DNA of 64,000 nt from Tamlana sp038148895. GTDB lineage: Bacteria > Bacteroidota > Bacteroidia > Flavobacteriales > Flavobacteriaceae. The translations under genes and the position numbers were made by a program. The notes under the pieces were generated by a model. It was given only the letters and a program-made list of their open reading frames with translations. It did not search any database and was not told where the DNA came from. The number at the start of each line of letters is the position of its first letter. Within the stretch, counting starts at the first letter, position 1. Shown here piece after piece: positions 1-8,632 of the stretch. The stretch lies in NCBI GenBank assembly GCA_038148895.1, contig JBBVGQ010000003.1. The stretch is one strand, 5' to 3'.

Positions 1-197
1 ACATGCGGATTGTCCATAATCAGCAAATCGTATTGATTGGTCAATTCATCCAAAGGCGCATCTGCAAAGGCCTGTAATGAACGCTTTTCCCAAGTAATCC
101 TAACATTAGGGTTCAGTTCTTCAAAACGTTGCGCGGTTGCCACCACCGAGGTAAACCCCCGTGTATGGTTCCATGCTATGCCTTTTAAGTGTATCAT
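1..197 (-). CDS. Extracellular solute-binding-like protein, N-terminal part (cut by window edge)
   Basis: Only the first 65 codons are present; the rest lies before base 1. It begins MIHLKGIAWNHTRGF and continues with a segment (ATAQRFEELNPNVRITWE) resembling the first lobe of ABC sugar-binding proteins, where a periplasmic binding protein reads the target concentration. No signal peptide is visible at this start, so it may be cytoplasmic or mis-started. It lies 24 bases downstream of the acid-sugar kinase on the same strand, so it probably belongs to the same catabolic operon. The family call is from general resemblance only; the missing C-terminal lobe would decide it. Confidence 0.6.
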   Translation of the reverse strand, partial: MIHLKGIAWNHTRGFTSVVATAQRFEELNPNVRITWEKRSLQAFADAPLDELTNQYDLLIMDNPH

Positions 198-221
198 AAA
201 ATTTATTCCCTCTTAAATATA

Positions 222-1379
222 CTAATTAAAAAATCCTTCTGGCCATTTATAGCTTCCAGGTTTTAAGGTGATATGTTTTTTTGGATTTGAATTATTTTGC
301 ATCCTTACCACTCCCCAAGCCAATTCTTCCGTAGGAGTGAACGAATTCCAACCTAATGTATTAAGCATATCGTAGGCCGTAGCACCTCCTTCAATAAAAA
401 TTTCATCAATATCTGCACGTTTTATGAGATGCTTAACAACAGTACTGAGCCTGCTTTTTAAAATTTTCCAACTGTCTTCAAATGATTGAATATCATCTGA
501 AACACGAAGTACTAGCTTCTTGTTTTTATAATAAATTTCAGATATTTTGTTGTCGAAAACATTTATAACATCTGTTTTAATCTCCTTTTGAAGCATCTCA
601 TTTGAAAAATGCACTACCGGACAGCCCATTGTTTGATGGCTTTTTGCAAATTGAATACTATCAGGATACATACTTCCTGAAACCAAAATATAATCTCTTG
701 AAAAATGGAGCTTTTTTAATTCTGTTTTGTTTGAAGCGATTTTTAACTTGATTAAAAATTGTTCGAAAAAAATGGCACTTCCTCCAATGACAAAATCATC
801 TTGATAAAGTTTTAGATTTTTCATTAAGTCTTCTTCAGAATTGCAATCTGGAATGTAAATACCCTTTAAGTCAATTTTTGTAATATTTTCTGTATGTACC
901 GAGATATCTTGTTTTGAAGTTCTACTCAAAAGCAACTTTTTAACAGATGATGTTTTTGCGGGAAAATCTGGATCTTTTGAAAAACCTGTTTTTTCAATTT
1001 CTATATCATTAACATAATACATGCCTTCATTGATGACTCGATTTGAAACTGGATTTGAGGGCTGCAACAAAACGGTTGATTTCTCCGAAGCATCCATTAA
1101 TGCCGACAATTCGGTTAATACATATCCACGGAGAATAGAATCGCATTTTTTAAAAATAATTTGATTTTTGCTTTTTTGAATGACTTTTTTAGCCAATTGC
1201 CAATGAATTTGATAAGCCTCTGCTTCTGACAATGAACGTGAATCCGTTGCAATAATATTCACTTTCGCTTCCCTTTGAGACATAGTATCAATACCAAAAG
1301 TTGTATCAATACCATAACGTAAACAAATACCTGCGATTTCAGCTGCTCCTGTTAAATCATCGGCTATAACGGTAATCAT
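222..1379 (-). CDS. Four-carbon acid sugar kinase (DUF1537 family)
   Basis: A 385-residue protein with the family hallmark ADDLTGA at residues 6-12 (N-terminal substrate domain), and a C-terminal nucleotide-binding half with GGATAY (about 331-336) and LKPGSY (about 372-377). DUF1537 kinases phosphorylate four-carbon sugar acids such as D-threonate or D-erythronate at O4. The gene overlaps the preceding pdxA-like gene by one base (TAATG), so translation is likely coupled. In characterised pathways the phosphorylated acid is oxidised and decarboxylated by a PdxA2 enzyme to dihydroxyacetone phosphate, which fits this neighbour. The exact substrate cannot be read from the sequence. Confidence 0.88.
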   Translation of the reverse strand: MITVIADDLTGAAEIAGICLRYGIDTTFGIDTMSQREAKVNIIATDSRSLSEAEAYQIHWQLAKKVIQKSKNQIIFKKCDSILRGYVLTELSALMDASEKSTVLLQPSNPVSNRVINEGMYYVNDIEIEKTGFSKDPDFPAKTSSVKKLLLSRTSKQDISVHTENITKIDLKGIYIPDCNSEEDLMKNLKLYQDDFVIGGSAIFFEQFLIKLKIASNKTELKKLHFSRDYILVSGSMYPDSIQFAKSHQTMGCPVVHFSNEMLQKEIKTDVINVFDNKISEIYYKNKKLVLRVSDDIQSFEDSWKILKSRLSTVVKHLIKRADIDEIFIEGGATAYDMLNTLGWNSFTPTEELAWGVVRMQNNSNPKKHITLKPGSYKWPEGFFN

Positions 1380-2404
1380 TATTTTTTATGTTTTGCCATC
1401 ACAATGGCGTAATCTATGGCAACCAACATGGCATCGGCAGAAGCGATTCCTTGTCCTGCAATTTCAAAAGCCGTTCCATGGTCAACTGAAGTTCTAATAA
1501 TGGGCAACCCTAAGGTGATGTTCACACCTTTAACACTTTTCATAGTTTCCTTTTCGTTGTCCCACTTAAATCCTTCCAATTTAAAAGGAATATGCCCTTG
1601 GTCGTGATACATAGCAATACAGCCGTCAAACTTACCTTGAACGGCTTTGACAAACATGGTGTCTGGCGGAAAAGGTCCTTGGGCGTCATAGCCTAATTCA
1701 CGAGCTTCTTCAATAGCAGGAATAATTTCTTTTACCTCTTCATCTCCAAACAATTGGTTTTCGCCTGCATGTGGATTTAACCCAGCCACTGCAATTCTAG
1801 GTTTTTCAATTCCGAATTTTTGGCAAGCATCATGCAGTAAAGTAATCACTTCAAAAACACGTTCTTTTTTACACAAATCGCAAGCTTGACGCAAGGAAAC
1901 GTGGGTACTGACATGAATGACCCTAAAGTTTTCATCAGCCAAAAGCATGGCGTATTTTTTAGTTTTGGTATAATCCGCATAAATTTCGGTGTGCCCTGAA
2001 TATTTATGCCCTGCTTTGTGAATGGATTCTTTATTAATGGGTGCTGTAACCGTAGCATCAATTTCGTTTGCTAAAGCCAATTCAATATTTTTTACCACCG
2101 CTTCAAAAGCCGCTTTACCAGCCATGGCAGTTACAACTCCTGGTTGTAATTCTTCAATGCTTACATTTTTTAAGTCAAAAACATCAATGGTTCCGCATTC
2201 AAATTTGGCATCGCTAACAGCTTCTATTGCATTGATTTTTAACGGTGATTTTAATGCTTTTACTTCATTCTGCATGGTTTGGGCATCACCAACCACCAAT
2301 GGGTTACAGCGCTTGTAAACATCTTGCAACGCTAGAGTTTTTATGATTATTTCTGGGCCTATTCCAGCTGGGTCGCCCATTGAGATTCCTATTTTTGGTT
2401 TCAT
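1379..2404 (-). CDS. PdxA2-type 4-phospho-D-threonate/erythronate dehydrogenase
   Basis: A 341-residue member of the PdxA NAD-dependent dehydrogenase/decarboxylase family. It opens with PKIGISMGDPAGIGPE, and the three metal-binding histidines are in the expected contexts: GHKYSGHTE, GLNPHAGE and MYHDQGHIPFK. I chose the ATG at 2404 rather than the in-frame TTG nine bases upstream, because family members begin right at this motif. The classic PdxA works in vitamin B6 synthesis, but adjacency to a DUF1537 kinase marks the catabolic PdxA2 branch, converting 4-phospho-threonate or -erythronate to dihydroxyacetone phosphate and CO2. Substrate stereochemistry is inferred. Confidence 0.88.
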   Translation of the reverse strand: MKPKIGISMGDPAGIGPEIIIKTLALQDVYKRCNPLVVGDAQTMQNEVKALKSPLKINAIEAVSDAKFECGTIDVFDLKNVSIEELQPGVVTAMAGKAAFEAVVKNIELALANEIDATVTAPINKESIHKAGHKYSGHTEIYADYTKTKKYAMLLADENFRVIHVSTHVSLRQACDLCKKERVFEVITLLHDACQKFGIEKPRIAVAGLNPHAGENQLFGDEEVKEIIPAIEEARELGYDAQGPFPPDTMFVKAVQGKFDGCIAMYHDQGHIPFKLEGFKWDNEKETMKSVKGVNITLGLPIIRTSVDHGTAFEIAGQGIASADAMLVAIDYAIVMAKHKK

Positions 2405-2415
2405 ATGTCCCAATT

Positions 2416-3564
2416 CTAAAGTAATTTTTTATAAATATTTATGGCATCTTGTCTCGTCACTTCCCTCGGATTGTTTTTCAATAAACGAGTCACTTTCATG
2501 GCAATATCTGCCAATTCGGGCAATACTTTTTCGGTGATTCCTATTTCCGATAATTTTTGGGGAATACCGCATGCTATGGACAATCCTTCTATTTTCTCTA
2601 TTCCTAATGAAGCTATATTTTCATCTTTACCGTTCCATGTTATTCCTAAAGCTCTGGCTACTTCGGCATGGCGTTTTGGATTTGAAGGAAGATTGAATCG
2701 TAACACTTCTGGCATCAAAATAGCGTTTGACAAACCATGTGCAACGTGGAATTTTCCACCCAATCCGTATGATAGCGCATGCACCGCAGCAGTATTAACA
2801 GGTCCCAAACACAACCCTCCATACATGGAGCCCAAAAGCATAGCCGAACGGGCTTCAATATCATTTCCATTTTGATATGCCTTTAAAAGATTTTCAGAAA
2901 TTAATTGAACACCTCTTAACGCGTAGGTATCAACCGTTGGATGCGCAAATTTATTGGTATACGCTTCAATACAGTGGGATAAGGCATCAATACCTGTTTC
3001 AGCTGTTAATTTTGGCGGCAAACTTACCGTTAAAGCCGGGTCTAAATAGCACGCATCTGGCACTAAAAACGGACTGATAATGCCACTCTTGGCATTTGTA
3101 GCTTCATTTAACAAAATTGCATTTGGCGACACTTCGCTTCCCGTACCCGAAGTGGTTGGTATACAAATCAATTTTATTTTTCTTCCGTTCAAAAGGCCAA
3201 TACCAACAACGTCCTCAAGCCTTTGGGTATTATTAATTAAAGCTGCCAACAATTTGGCACAATCCAAAACACTTCCTCCGCCAATACCAATAACGCAATC
3301 TGGATTAAACCCTTCATTTTCTTCCAATAATGTATTGAATTGGGCAAAGGTGGGCTCGCCAACAAATTTATATTCTACTAAACTGACCTCTTTATTTTTT
3401 GAACGAAGAACGTTCCCTGTTTCTTCCACGGCATACATTAATGGCGTGGCGACCAATAACAGTATTTTATGAGAAGTTTCCAAAATAGAATCTTCAGAAA
3501 GTTTACCCAAAGAACCTTCTCCAAATTCAATTTTTCCAGGTTGCAATAAGGTTATTGAATTCAT
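2416..3564 (-). CDS. Iron-containing alcohol dehydrogenase
   Basis: A 382-residue group III (iron-type) alcohol dehydrogenase. The NAD(P)-binding GGGSVLDCAK follows a Rossmann-like N-terminal domain. The metal site is built from DALSHCIEAY and the histidine-rich stretch around AVHALSYGLGGKFHVAHG. These enzymes interconvert short alcohols or hydroxy acids and aldehydes or ketones. The gene sits 11 bases upstream of the pdxA2 gene and 16 bases downstream of the symporter, so it is part of the same transcript. It may oxidise the imported substrate or reduce an aldehyde released by the neighbouring aldolase; the sequence does not say which. Confidence 0.88.
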   Translation of the reverse strand: MNSITLLQPGKIEFGEGSLGKLSEDSILETSHKILLLVATPLMYAVEETGNVLRSKNKEVSLVEYKFVGEPTFAQFNTLLEENEGFNPDCVIGIGGGSVLDCAKLLAALINNTQRLEDVVGIGLLNGRKIKLICIPTTSGTGSEVSPNAILLNEATNAKSGIISPFLVPDACYLDPALTVSLPPKLTAETGIDALSHCIEAYTNKFAHPTVDTYALRGVQLISENLLKAYQNGNDIEARSAMLLGSMYGGLCLGPVNTAAVHALSYGLGGKFHVAHGLSNAILMPEVLRFNLPSNPKRHAEVARALGITWNGKDENIASLGIEKIEGLSIACGIPQKLSEIGITEKVLPELADIAMKVTRLLKNNPREVTRQDAINIYKKLL

Positions 3565-3580
3565 GTTCTAATCTTAATCT

Positions 3581-5119
3581 TTATATATTTTTTAATTTAA
3601 AATAACCATAAATGGTCAATTCATCTTTAACAGGTTCCGATTTAAAAAGAAAGCTCGCAAAATAGCCAACAACCAGTACAATTAAATGGCTATAAACCCC
3701 AAGCATATATTTATGATGTGGAAAATTATATGTGCCAAAGTCCAAAATCAATGAATCGTTGATTTCAGTAGTGGTCAAAACAGCATATGCAGTGAACACT
3801 ACGCAGGCTAAAATACCAATGTGCAGCCCTTGTTTGTTGGCTCTTCGTGAGAACAGGCCTAACATAAAAATGCCGACAATACCTGCTGAAAAAATGGCGT
3901 ACAGTTTGAATACTACACCTAAAACCCCTTGCCCATCCCAAGCGGCATAAAGTAAAGCGACAATAGACATAGCTATACCTGAGAAAAGCACCAATAAACG
4001 ACCAACCATTAAACGTTGTTTATCAGTACAATCTGGATTAAAGCGCTGATAAAAATCTTCAACACCAATGGCTGCCAAACAATTCATATCAGAGTCCAAA
4101 CTGGAAACTGCTGCGGCAATAAGTGCAGCCAAAACCAAACCAACAGCACCAACTGGTAATTCTGTTCCTATGAAATAGGTAAAAACTTGATCGGACTTTA
4201 AGCCATCAGGTAAGACGGCCCCACCTGTATTGTAAAAAACAAACAATAATGACCCAATAAGCATAAACAATGCCCAAACCGGCACACTCGCAAATACACC
4301 TATATAAGCCGCTTTTTTCGCATCTTTATCACTTTTTGCCGTAAGGTAACGTTGAACAATGGTTTGATCGGTTCCATATTTTTGCAATGCATAAAAAGCA
4401 CCGTTAATTACCAAAACCCAAAACGTCAGTTCTGTAAATGTAAAATCGTATGGCCCAAAATCAATTTTCTTCATGGCAAAAGCTTCATCAATCATGAAAC
4501 CCGCTCCGCTGTCGGATTTAAACAAGAGGATGCCTATACACAATAATCCTCCTCCGATAAGCAAAAATCCCTGTATAACATCCATCCAAATAACAGCCTC
4601 TATTCCACCTAACAAGGTTAAAAGGATGATCACAATTGTAAGACCGATTATAAATGTTGTAACATCAATTCCTGTGAGAGTAGCCAAAGCCAAACTCACC
4701 AGATACAATACAGTTCCCATTTTAGAAAAGTGGGTCAAAATAAACGCAACAGAACTGTATAATCGTGCAAACGGACTAAAGCGACGTTCAAAATATTCGT
4801 AGGTACTCAATCTAATAACCTTTCGGAATAGCGGCACAATCACCCAAACCAATCCAATCAGGACAATAGGCACCATTAAACCCTGAACTAATAAAATCCA
4901 GTTCGATTTGTAAGCTGCGGCGGGATATGCTAAGAACGTAACGCTGCTGATTAACGTTGCAAAAATGGAAATACCAATGGCCCAGGCAGGAATAGTTTTG
5001 CTTCCTGAAAAATATTGATCGGAACTTTTTTGACGGTGGGCAAAATAAAATCCAGCCCCAAGAGTAAGGGCTACGGAAATGACGACAATGACAATGTCAA
5101 TCCAATGAATATTTAACAT
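3581..5119 (-). CDS. Sodium:solute symporter (SSS family)
   Basis: A 512-residue inner-membrane protein with about 13-14 hydrophobic helices in SSS (SLC5-like) order. It starts with an N-terminal helix (WIDIVIVVISVALTLGAG) and includes the conserved early segment around FATLISSVTFLAYPA and the mid-protein QKYGTDQTIVQRYL. The family imports sugars, organic acids or sialic acid with sodium. Its position inside an acid-sugar catabolic operon (21 bases after the DapA-like gene, 16 before the dehydrogenase) suggests that it imports the pathway substrate. The actual solute is not identifiable by eye. Confidence 0.9.
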   Translation of the reverse strand: MLNIHWIDIVIVVISVALTLGAGFYFAHRQKSSDQYFSGSKTIPAWAIGISIFATLISSVTFLAYPAAAYKSNWILLVQGLMVPIVLIGLVWVIVPLFRKVIRLSTYEYFERRFSPFARLYSSVAFILTHFSKMGTVLYLVSLALATLTGIDVTTFIIGLTIVIILLTLLGGIEAVIWMDVIQGFLLIGGGLLCIGILLFKSDSGAGFMIDEAFAMKKIDFGPYDFTFTELTFWVLVINGAFYALQKYGTDQTIVQRYLTAKSDKDAKKAAYIGVFASVPVWALFMLIGSLLFVFYNTGGAVLPDGLKSDQVFTYFIGTELPVGAVGLVLAALIAAAVSSLDSDMNCLAAIGVEDFYQRFNPDCTDKQRLMVGRLLVLFSGIAMSIVALLYAAWDGQGVLGVVFKLYAIFSAGIVGIFMLGLFSRRANKQGLHIGILACVVFTAYAVLTTTEINDSLILDFGTYNFPHHKYMLGVYSHLIVLVVGYFASFLFKSEPVKDELTIYGYFKLKNI

Positions 5120-5140
5120 TTTAGTTTAGTTTAGCTGGTT

Positions 5141-5989
5141 TTACTCTACCTCGGTTAAAGGTGGCATCATGGTTTTATTACACAATCCTTTTTTGTTCAT
5201 TAAAGCCTTTAAAACCGCCAAGGATTGACCCAATGATTTGTCTTTTTGATATTGTTCTGCAATAGTATCTGTTTCCTTTTGCCATTTTTCACATTCCTCC
5301 CAATCTTTATTCAATGCAGCTTGGTACATTTTTTTATACATTTCTGGCACATAGTTGCCCGTACTTGGCACAATGCCATCGGCTCCCAATTTTAGGCTTC
5401 CGTAACTTTGCGCTCCCCATCCGCAGAAAAAAGAAAAATTTTCATCATTGCCATAGAGGTCTATGCAGGTTTTCATTCGTTCCACATCACGTTCAGAATC
5501 CTTTAAACCCCAAATGTTTGGGTGATTGGATAATTTTTCAACCACTTCCAAAGGAATTGACATTTGCGTTGTCGCCTTAATGTTATACATCATTAACGGG
5601 CCATAAATATTGTCTGCAAGGGTCTCATAAAAAGCAGTCATTTGGTTTGCCGTAAGTCCGTAATAAGACGGCAGCGTAGCCACAACACAATCTGCACCCA
5701 AGCTTATATAAGTATTTCCACGTTCTATAAGATTATTTACGTGGTTGCCTACCAATCCAGCATAAATGCACTGCCCTTCCGATTTTGCTTTAACGGCAGT
5801 TTCTACCATCCTGTAACTTTCAACTTCCCCAATAGAGCTAGATTCACCTGTAGTCCCCAAAACGAGTGGGTGTATTCCGTTTTCAGCGAAAAGTTCAACT
5901 AAAAGTTTTACCGAATGTAAATCCACAGTTAAATCTTCATTTAATGGGCTAATCATGGGCACAACAACACCAGAGAAACGTTTTTGCAT
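5141..5989 (-). CDS. Dihydrodipicolinate synthase / N-acetylneuraminate lyase family protein
   Basis: A 282-residue class I aldolase of the DapA/NanA superfamily. It shows the carboxylate-binding TTGE motif (in LGTTGESSSIGE), the YN motif (MMYNIKATT) and the Schiff-base lysine in GLKDSERD. I start it at the ATG for MQKRFSGVV; a longer start 45 bases upstream adds residues that do not look like the family. It is the first gene of the minus-strand catabolic operon. In such contexts these enzymes usually cleave or dehydrate 2-keto-3-deoxy sugar acids rather than make lysine precursors, so I do not call it dapA. Confidence 0.87.
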   Translation of the reverse strand: MQKRFSGVVVPMISPLNEDLTVDLHSVKLLVELFAENGIHPLVLGTTGESSSIGEVESYRMVETAVKAKSEGQCIYAGLVGNHVNNLIERGNTYISLGADCVVATLPSYYGLTANQMTAFYETLADNIYGPLMMYNIKATTQMSIPLEVVEKLSNHPNIWGLKDSERDVERMKTCIDLYGNDENFSFFCGWGAQSYGSLKLGADGIVPSTGNYVPEMYKKMYQAALNKDWEECEKWQKETDTIAEQYQKDKSLGQSLAVLKALMNKKGLCNKTMMPPLTEVE

Positions 5990-6116
5990 ATTAATGAAAA
6001 GGCATTTAAAAATTGCAACATGCAATATTGCCATTTAAATAATATTTCGGTGTTATTTTTGAGCGTCGACCGATTTTGTAAAATTCATAAGTGAATTTTT
6101 CCATCAAAAGACCATA

Positions 6117-6153
6117 AAAAAAGGTGCATTTCTCAATGATATGCACCTTTTTT
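6117..6153 (-). terminator. Rho-independent terminator after ornithine aminotransferase
   Basis: A perfect inverted repeat, AAAAAAGGTGCAT (6117-6129) against ATGCACCTTTTTT (6141-6153), with an 11-base loop. It lies 25 bases downstream of the stop of the aminotransferase gene. The run of T on the minus strand makes it a terminator for that gene; the A/T symmetry means it could work both ways. Confidence 0.85.
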
Positions 6154-6177
6154 GTTCAACATCCTTTTGTTTATCAA

Positions 6178-7425
6178 TTATACACTTTCAAATTGCTGAA
6201 GTGTTTTCGTTATAATATTTACACAATCCAATAATTGCTCTTCGGTCATAACCAATGGGGGTGCAAAACGGATAATATTACCATGGGTTGGTTTTGCCAA
6301 TAAACCATTGTCTCGCAATGCCAGACAAATATTCCAGGCCGTATCGCTTTCTTCATCATCGTTTATGACAATGGCATTCAATAAGCCTTTCCCCCTAACT
6401 AGGTTAACTATGTTACTGGTTCTTATGTATTTGTTCATTTCGCTACGGAACAATTCACCCAAAGTAAAAGCATTTTCGGCCAAATGTTCATCCTTTATTA
6501 CCTCCAAAGCGGCCATGGCTACAGCAGCTGCCACGGGATTTCCACCAAAAGTACTTCCGTGGTTACCTGGTTTTATAACTTTCATTATTTGATTATTTGC
6601 CAAAACCGCAGAAACCGGATAAACACCACCACTTAAGGCCTTGCCTAAAATTAAAATGTCCGGGGTTACTTGCTCGTAGTCTACTGCCAATAACTTTCCT
6701 GTACGCGCAATGCCGGTTTGGACTTCATCAGACATAAATAAAACATTGTACTGTTCACATAGTGCCTTTGCTTTTGCAAGGTAGTTTTCGCTTGGCACAT
6801 AAACGCCTGCTTCGCCTTGAATTGGTTCCACCAGAAAACCTGCCACATTTGAATTGCTCTTCAAAGTCGTTTCTAAAGCATCCAAATTATCATATTCAAT
6901 TTTAATAAAGCCCTTTGTATATGGACCAAAGTTTTTTCGGGCAACTGGGTCGTTACTAAATGAAATTATGGTTGTTGTACGTCCGTGGAAGTTATTTTCG
7001 CATACAATGATTTCAGCTTCATTTTCATCAATGCCTTTTACTTCATATGCCCATTTTCTACATAGCTTTAAGGCGGTTTCTACAGCCTCAGCCCCTGTAT
7101 TCATGGGTAAAAGTTTATCGTATCCAAAGTATTCGCAAGCAAATTTTTCAAATTTACCGAGCATATCATTGTAAAATGCTCGTGAAGTTAGTGTCAAGGT
7201 TTGTGCTTGCTGTGTCATGGCATTGACAATTTTGGGATGGCAATGCCCTTGGTTTACCGCCGAGTAAGCCGATAGGAAATCGTAATATTTTTTTCCTTCT
7301 ACATCCCAAACATGAACACCTTCACCTTTTGCCAAAACCACAGGTAATGGATGGTAATTATGTGCACCATACTTGTTTTCTAAATCTATCGCCTGTTGCG
7401 AAGTTAATTGGTCTAAAACAGCCAT
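6178..7425 (-). CDS. rocD: Ornithine--oxo-acid (ornithine delta-) aminotransferase
   Basis: A 415-residue fold-type I PLP enzyme of class III aminotransferases. The N-terminal NYHPLPVVLAKGEGVHVWD and GAEAVETALKLCRKWAY are typical of ornithine aminotransferase. ILGKALSGGVYPVSA holds the PLP lysine and SDEVQTGIARTG the PLP-contacting aspartate. It converts ornithine and 2-oxoglutarate to glutamate semialdehyde and glutamate, linking arginine/ornithine breakdown with proline and glutamate. It is a single-gene unit, with its own terminator just downstream. Full length for the family. Confidence 0.95.
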   Translation of the reverse strand: MAVLDQLTSQQAIDLENKYGAHNYHPLPVVLAKGEGVHVWDVEGKKYYDFLSAYSAVNQGHCHPKIVNAMTQQAQTLTLTSRAFYNDMLGKFEKFACEYFGYDKLLPMNTGAEAVETALKLCRKWAYEVKGIDENEAEIIVCENNFHGRTTTIISFSNDPVARKNFGPYTKGFIKIEYDNLDALETTLKSNSNVAGFLVEPIQGEAGVYVPSENYLAKAKALCEQYNVLFMSDEVQTGIARTGKLLAVDYEQVTPDILILGKALSGGVYPVSAVLANNQIMKVIKPGNHGSTFGGNPVAAAVAMAALEVIKDEHLAENAFTLGELFRSEMNKYIRTSNIVNLVRGKGLLNAIVINDDEESDTAWNICLALRDNGLLAKPTHGNIIRFAPPLVMTEEQLLDCVNIITKTLQQFESV

Positions 7426-7564
7426 TTTAATAAAATTTAAATTGATAAAACAACCATTCCTTCTGTACCTTTATTCTTTCGTGGAATCCGAAAAAGCAGC
7501 GTGGGAGAGAAATCATCCCTGGATAGGCGTGCAAGTTAGTAAATATTAATGGCTCCCAAAAGTC

Positions 7565-7951
7565 TTATTCTGAGATTTTTGCCGACAGTGATGACACCTG
7601 CAATTCTAATCTTTTTATTTCGCGAATAACAGCATTTTTGTGAATTTGCATCCAAATGTAGATTTTAATCATGCTCATGGTTAAAAAACACATAATTACT
7701 GCACCTACCCATAGAATTAAATCATTTGTTTTTTCAACATCCATGGTTTGAATAATACAATAAATAAGAAGCCCAAAAACCAAGGCATTGAAAATATTCA
7801 TAACTAGTGCCACCCAAGAGTTTTTGCCTTTAAACACGCCCCATAGCATTTGAAAGAGGTTTTGTTCATCCAACTCATCATAAAACTTAGCTTCTTCTTC
7901 TGTAAGCGTTTCTTTAATTAATTTGTCAATGTCTTCCATCTTAGTTTTCAT
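7565..7951 (-). CDS. DUF6768-like small membrane protein, partner of ECF sigma factor
   Basis: A 128-residue protein with a charged N-terminus (EDIDKLIKETLTEEE), two hydrophobic helices (about residues 49-69 and 78-99) and a C-terminal amphipathic or coiled-coil tail (REIKRLELQVSSLSAK). It resembles the flavobacterial DUF6768 family, whose function is not established. The start overlaps the end of the sigma factor gene by 11 bases, so the two are co-translated. By position it could act as a membrane anti-sigma factor or as a sensor partner. No zinc-binding anti-sigma motif (HxxxCxxC) is visible. An alternative start is the ATG four codons downstream. Confidence 0.7.
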   Translation of the reverse strand: MKTKMEDIDKLIKETLTEEEAKFYDELDEQNLFQMLWGVFKGKNSWVALVMNIFNALVFGLLIYCIIQTMDVEKTNDLILWVGAVIMCFLTMSMIKIYIWMQIHKNAVIREIKRLELQVSSLSAKISE

Positions 7952-8498
7952 AATTTCTATTTTTAAATATTGTTTTTAATTTTTCTCTCGCATGGAACAA
8001 TCTCGATTTTGCAGTTCCAATTGAAATATCTAGCATTTCACTTATATCTTTTAATGAATAGTCTTCAACATAAAACAACTTAATAACAACTTGTTGCTGT
8101 TTGGGCAACTTCTTTACAGTTGCTAAAAGTGCACGCTTCAAATCTTCATAATCCGTATTTACATCTATGGTTGTCAGTTCTTGTTCATAACTATAAACTT
8201 GATGTTTTTCAATCGTTTTATTGTTCAGATTAATCCAATCAATAGATTTTGTATAGACGATTCGCAAAGCCCAACTGCCAAAACTTTCAGGGTTTTTAAG
8301 GTCATTGATTTTGGCAATAATCGTCTTCCAACTATCTTGAGCTATGTCTTTTGCTGCATCAGCATCTTTAACCAACCAAAAAGCTTTTTCGCAAAATGTT
8401 TTGTGCCAGTTTTTTACAAGGCCATTCAATGCGCATAAATCGCCCGCTTGATAATCTGAGACTAACTTACTGTCTATTATACGTTCTTTTTCACTCAT
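7941..8498 (-). CDS. RNA polymerase ECF sigma factor
   Basis: A 185-residue sigma-70 family protein of the ECF type. Sigma region 2 includes DIAQDSWKTIIAKI and SFGSWALRIVYTKSIDW; region 4 is the helix-turn-helix LKDISEMLDISIGTAKSRL, preceded by LPKQQQVVIKLFYVEDYS. Regions 1 and 3 are absent. I use the ATG at 8498; the TTG directly before it is also possible. It directs RNA polymerase to a small regulon, usually including its own promoter. The overlapping membrane-protein gene downstream probably controls its activity. Confidence 0.92.
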   Translation of the reverse strand: MSEKERIIDSKLVSDYQAGDLCALNGLVKNWHKTFCEKAFWLVKDADAAKDIAQDSWKTIIAKINDLKNPESFGSWALRIVYTKSIDWINLNNKTIEKHQVYSYEQELTTIDVNTDYEDLKRALLATVKKLPKQQQVVIKLFYVEDYSLKDISEMLDISIGTAKSRLFHAREKLKTIFKNRNYEN

Positions 8499-8620
8499 CA
8501 AATGAATCCATCATATATCTTAAAGACATACAAATTCAAAAAAGGTTCAATTAATTTTCTAGAAAATGAAATTCAATCAAAGTTAACAGAAAATAAAACG
8601 ATATTTTTTCTGGCTATTAT

Positions 8621-8628
8621 TACATTTG
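8621..8628 (+). promoter_or_regulatory. Candidate -7 promoter box of rlmD (TACATTTG)
   Basis: A perfect match to the Bacteroidota TAnnTTTG -7 consensus, ending only 5 bases before the rlmD ATG. If used at normal spacing, the transcript would start at or next to the start codon (leaderless or nearly so). No convincing TTG -33 element is seen. Confidence 0.35.
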
Positions 8629-8632
8629 CAGC

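Noticed and set aside
1379..2404. pdxA for pyridoxal phosphate synthesis
   Set aside because: Paired by a one-base overlap with a DUF1537 kinase, the hallmark of the catabolic PdxA2 branch; no other B6 gene is nearby.
2441..2875. 144-codon plus-strand frame opposite the alcohol dehydrogenase
   Set aside because: Antisense shadow of a gene with complete family motifs; composition and sequence show no protein-like features.
5141..5989. dapA for lysine synthesis
   Set aside because: It shows the superfamily catalytic residues, but it heads an operon with a symporter, acid-sugar kinase and PdxA2, which points to sugar-acid catabolism.
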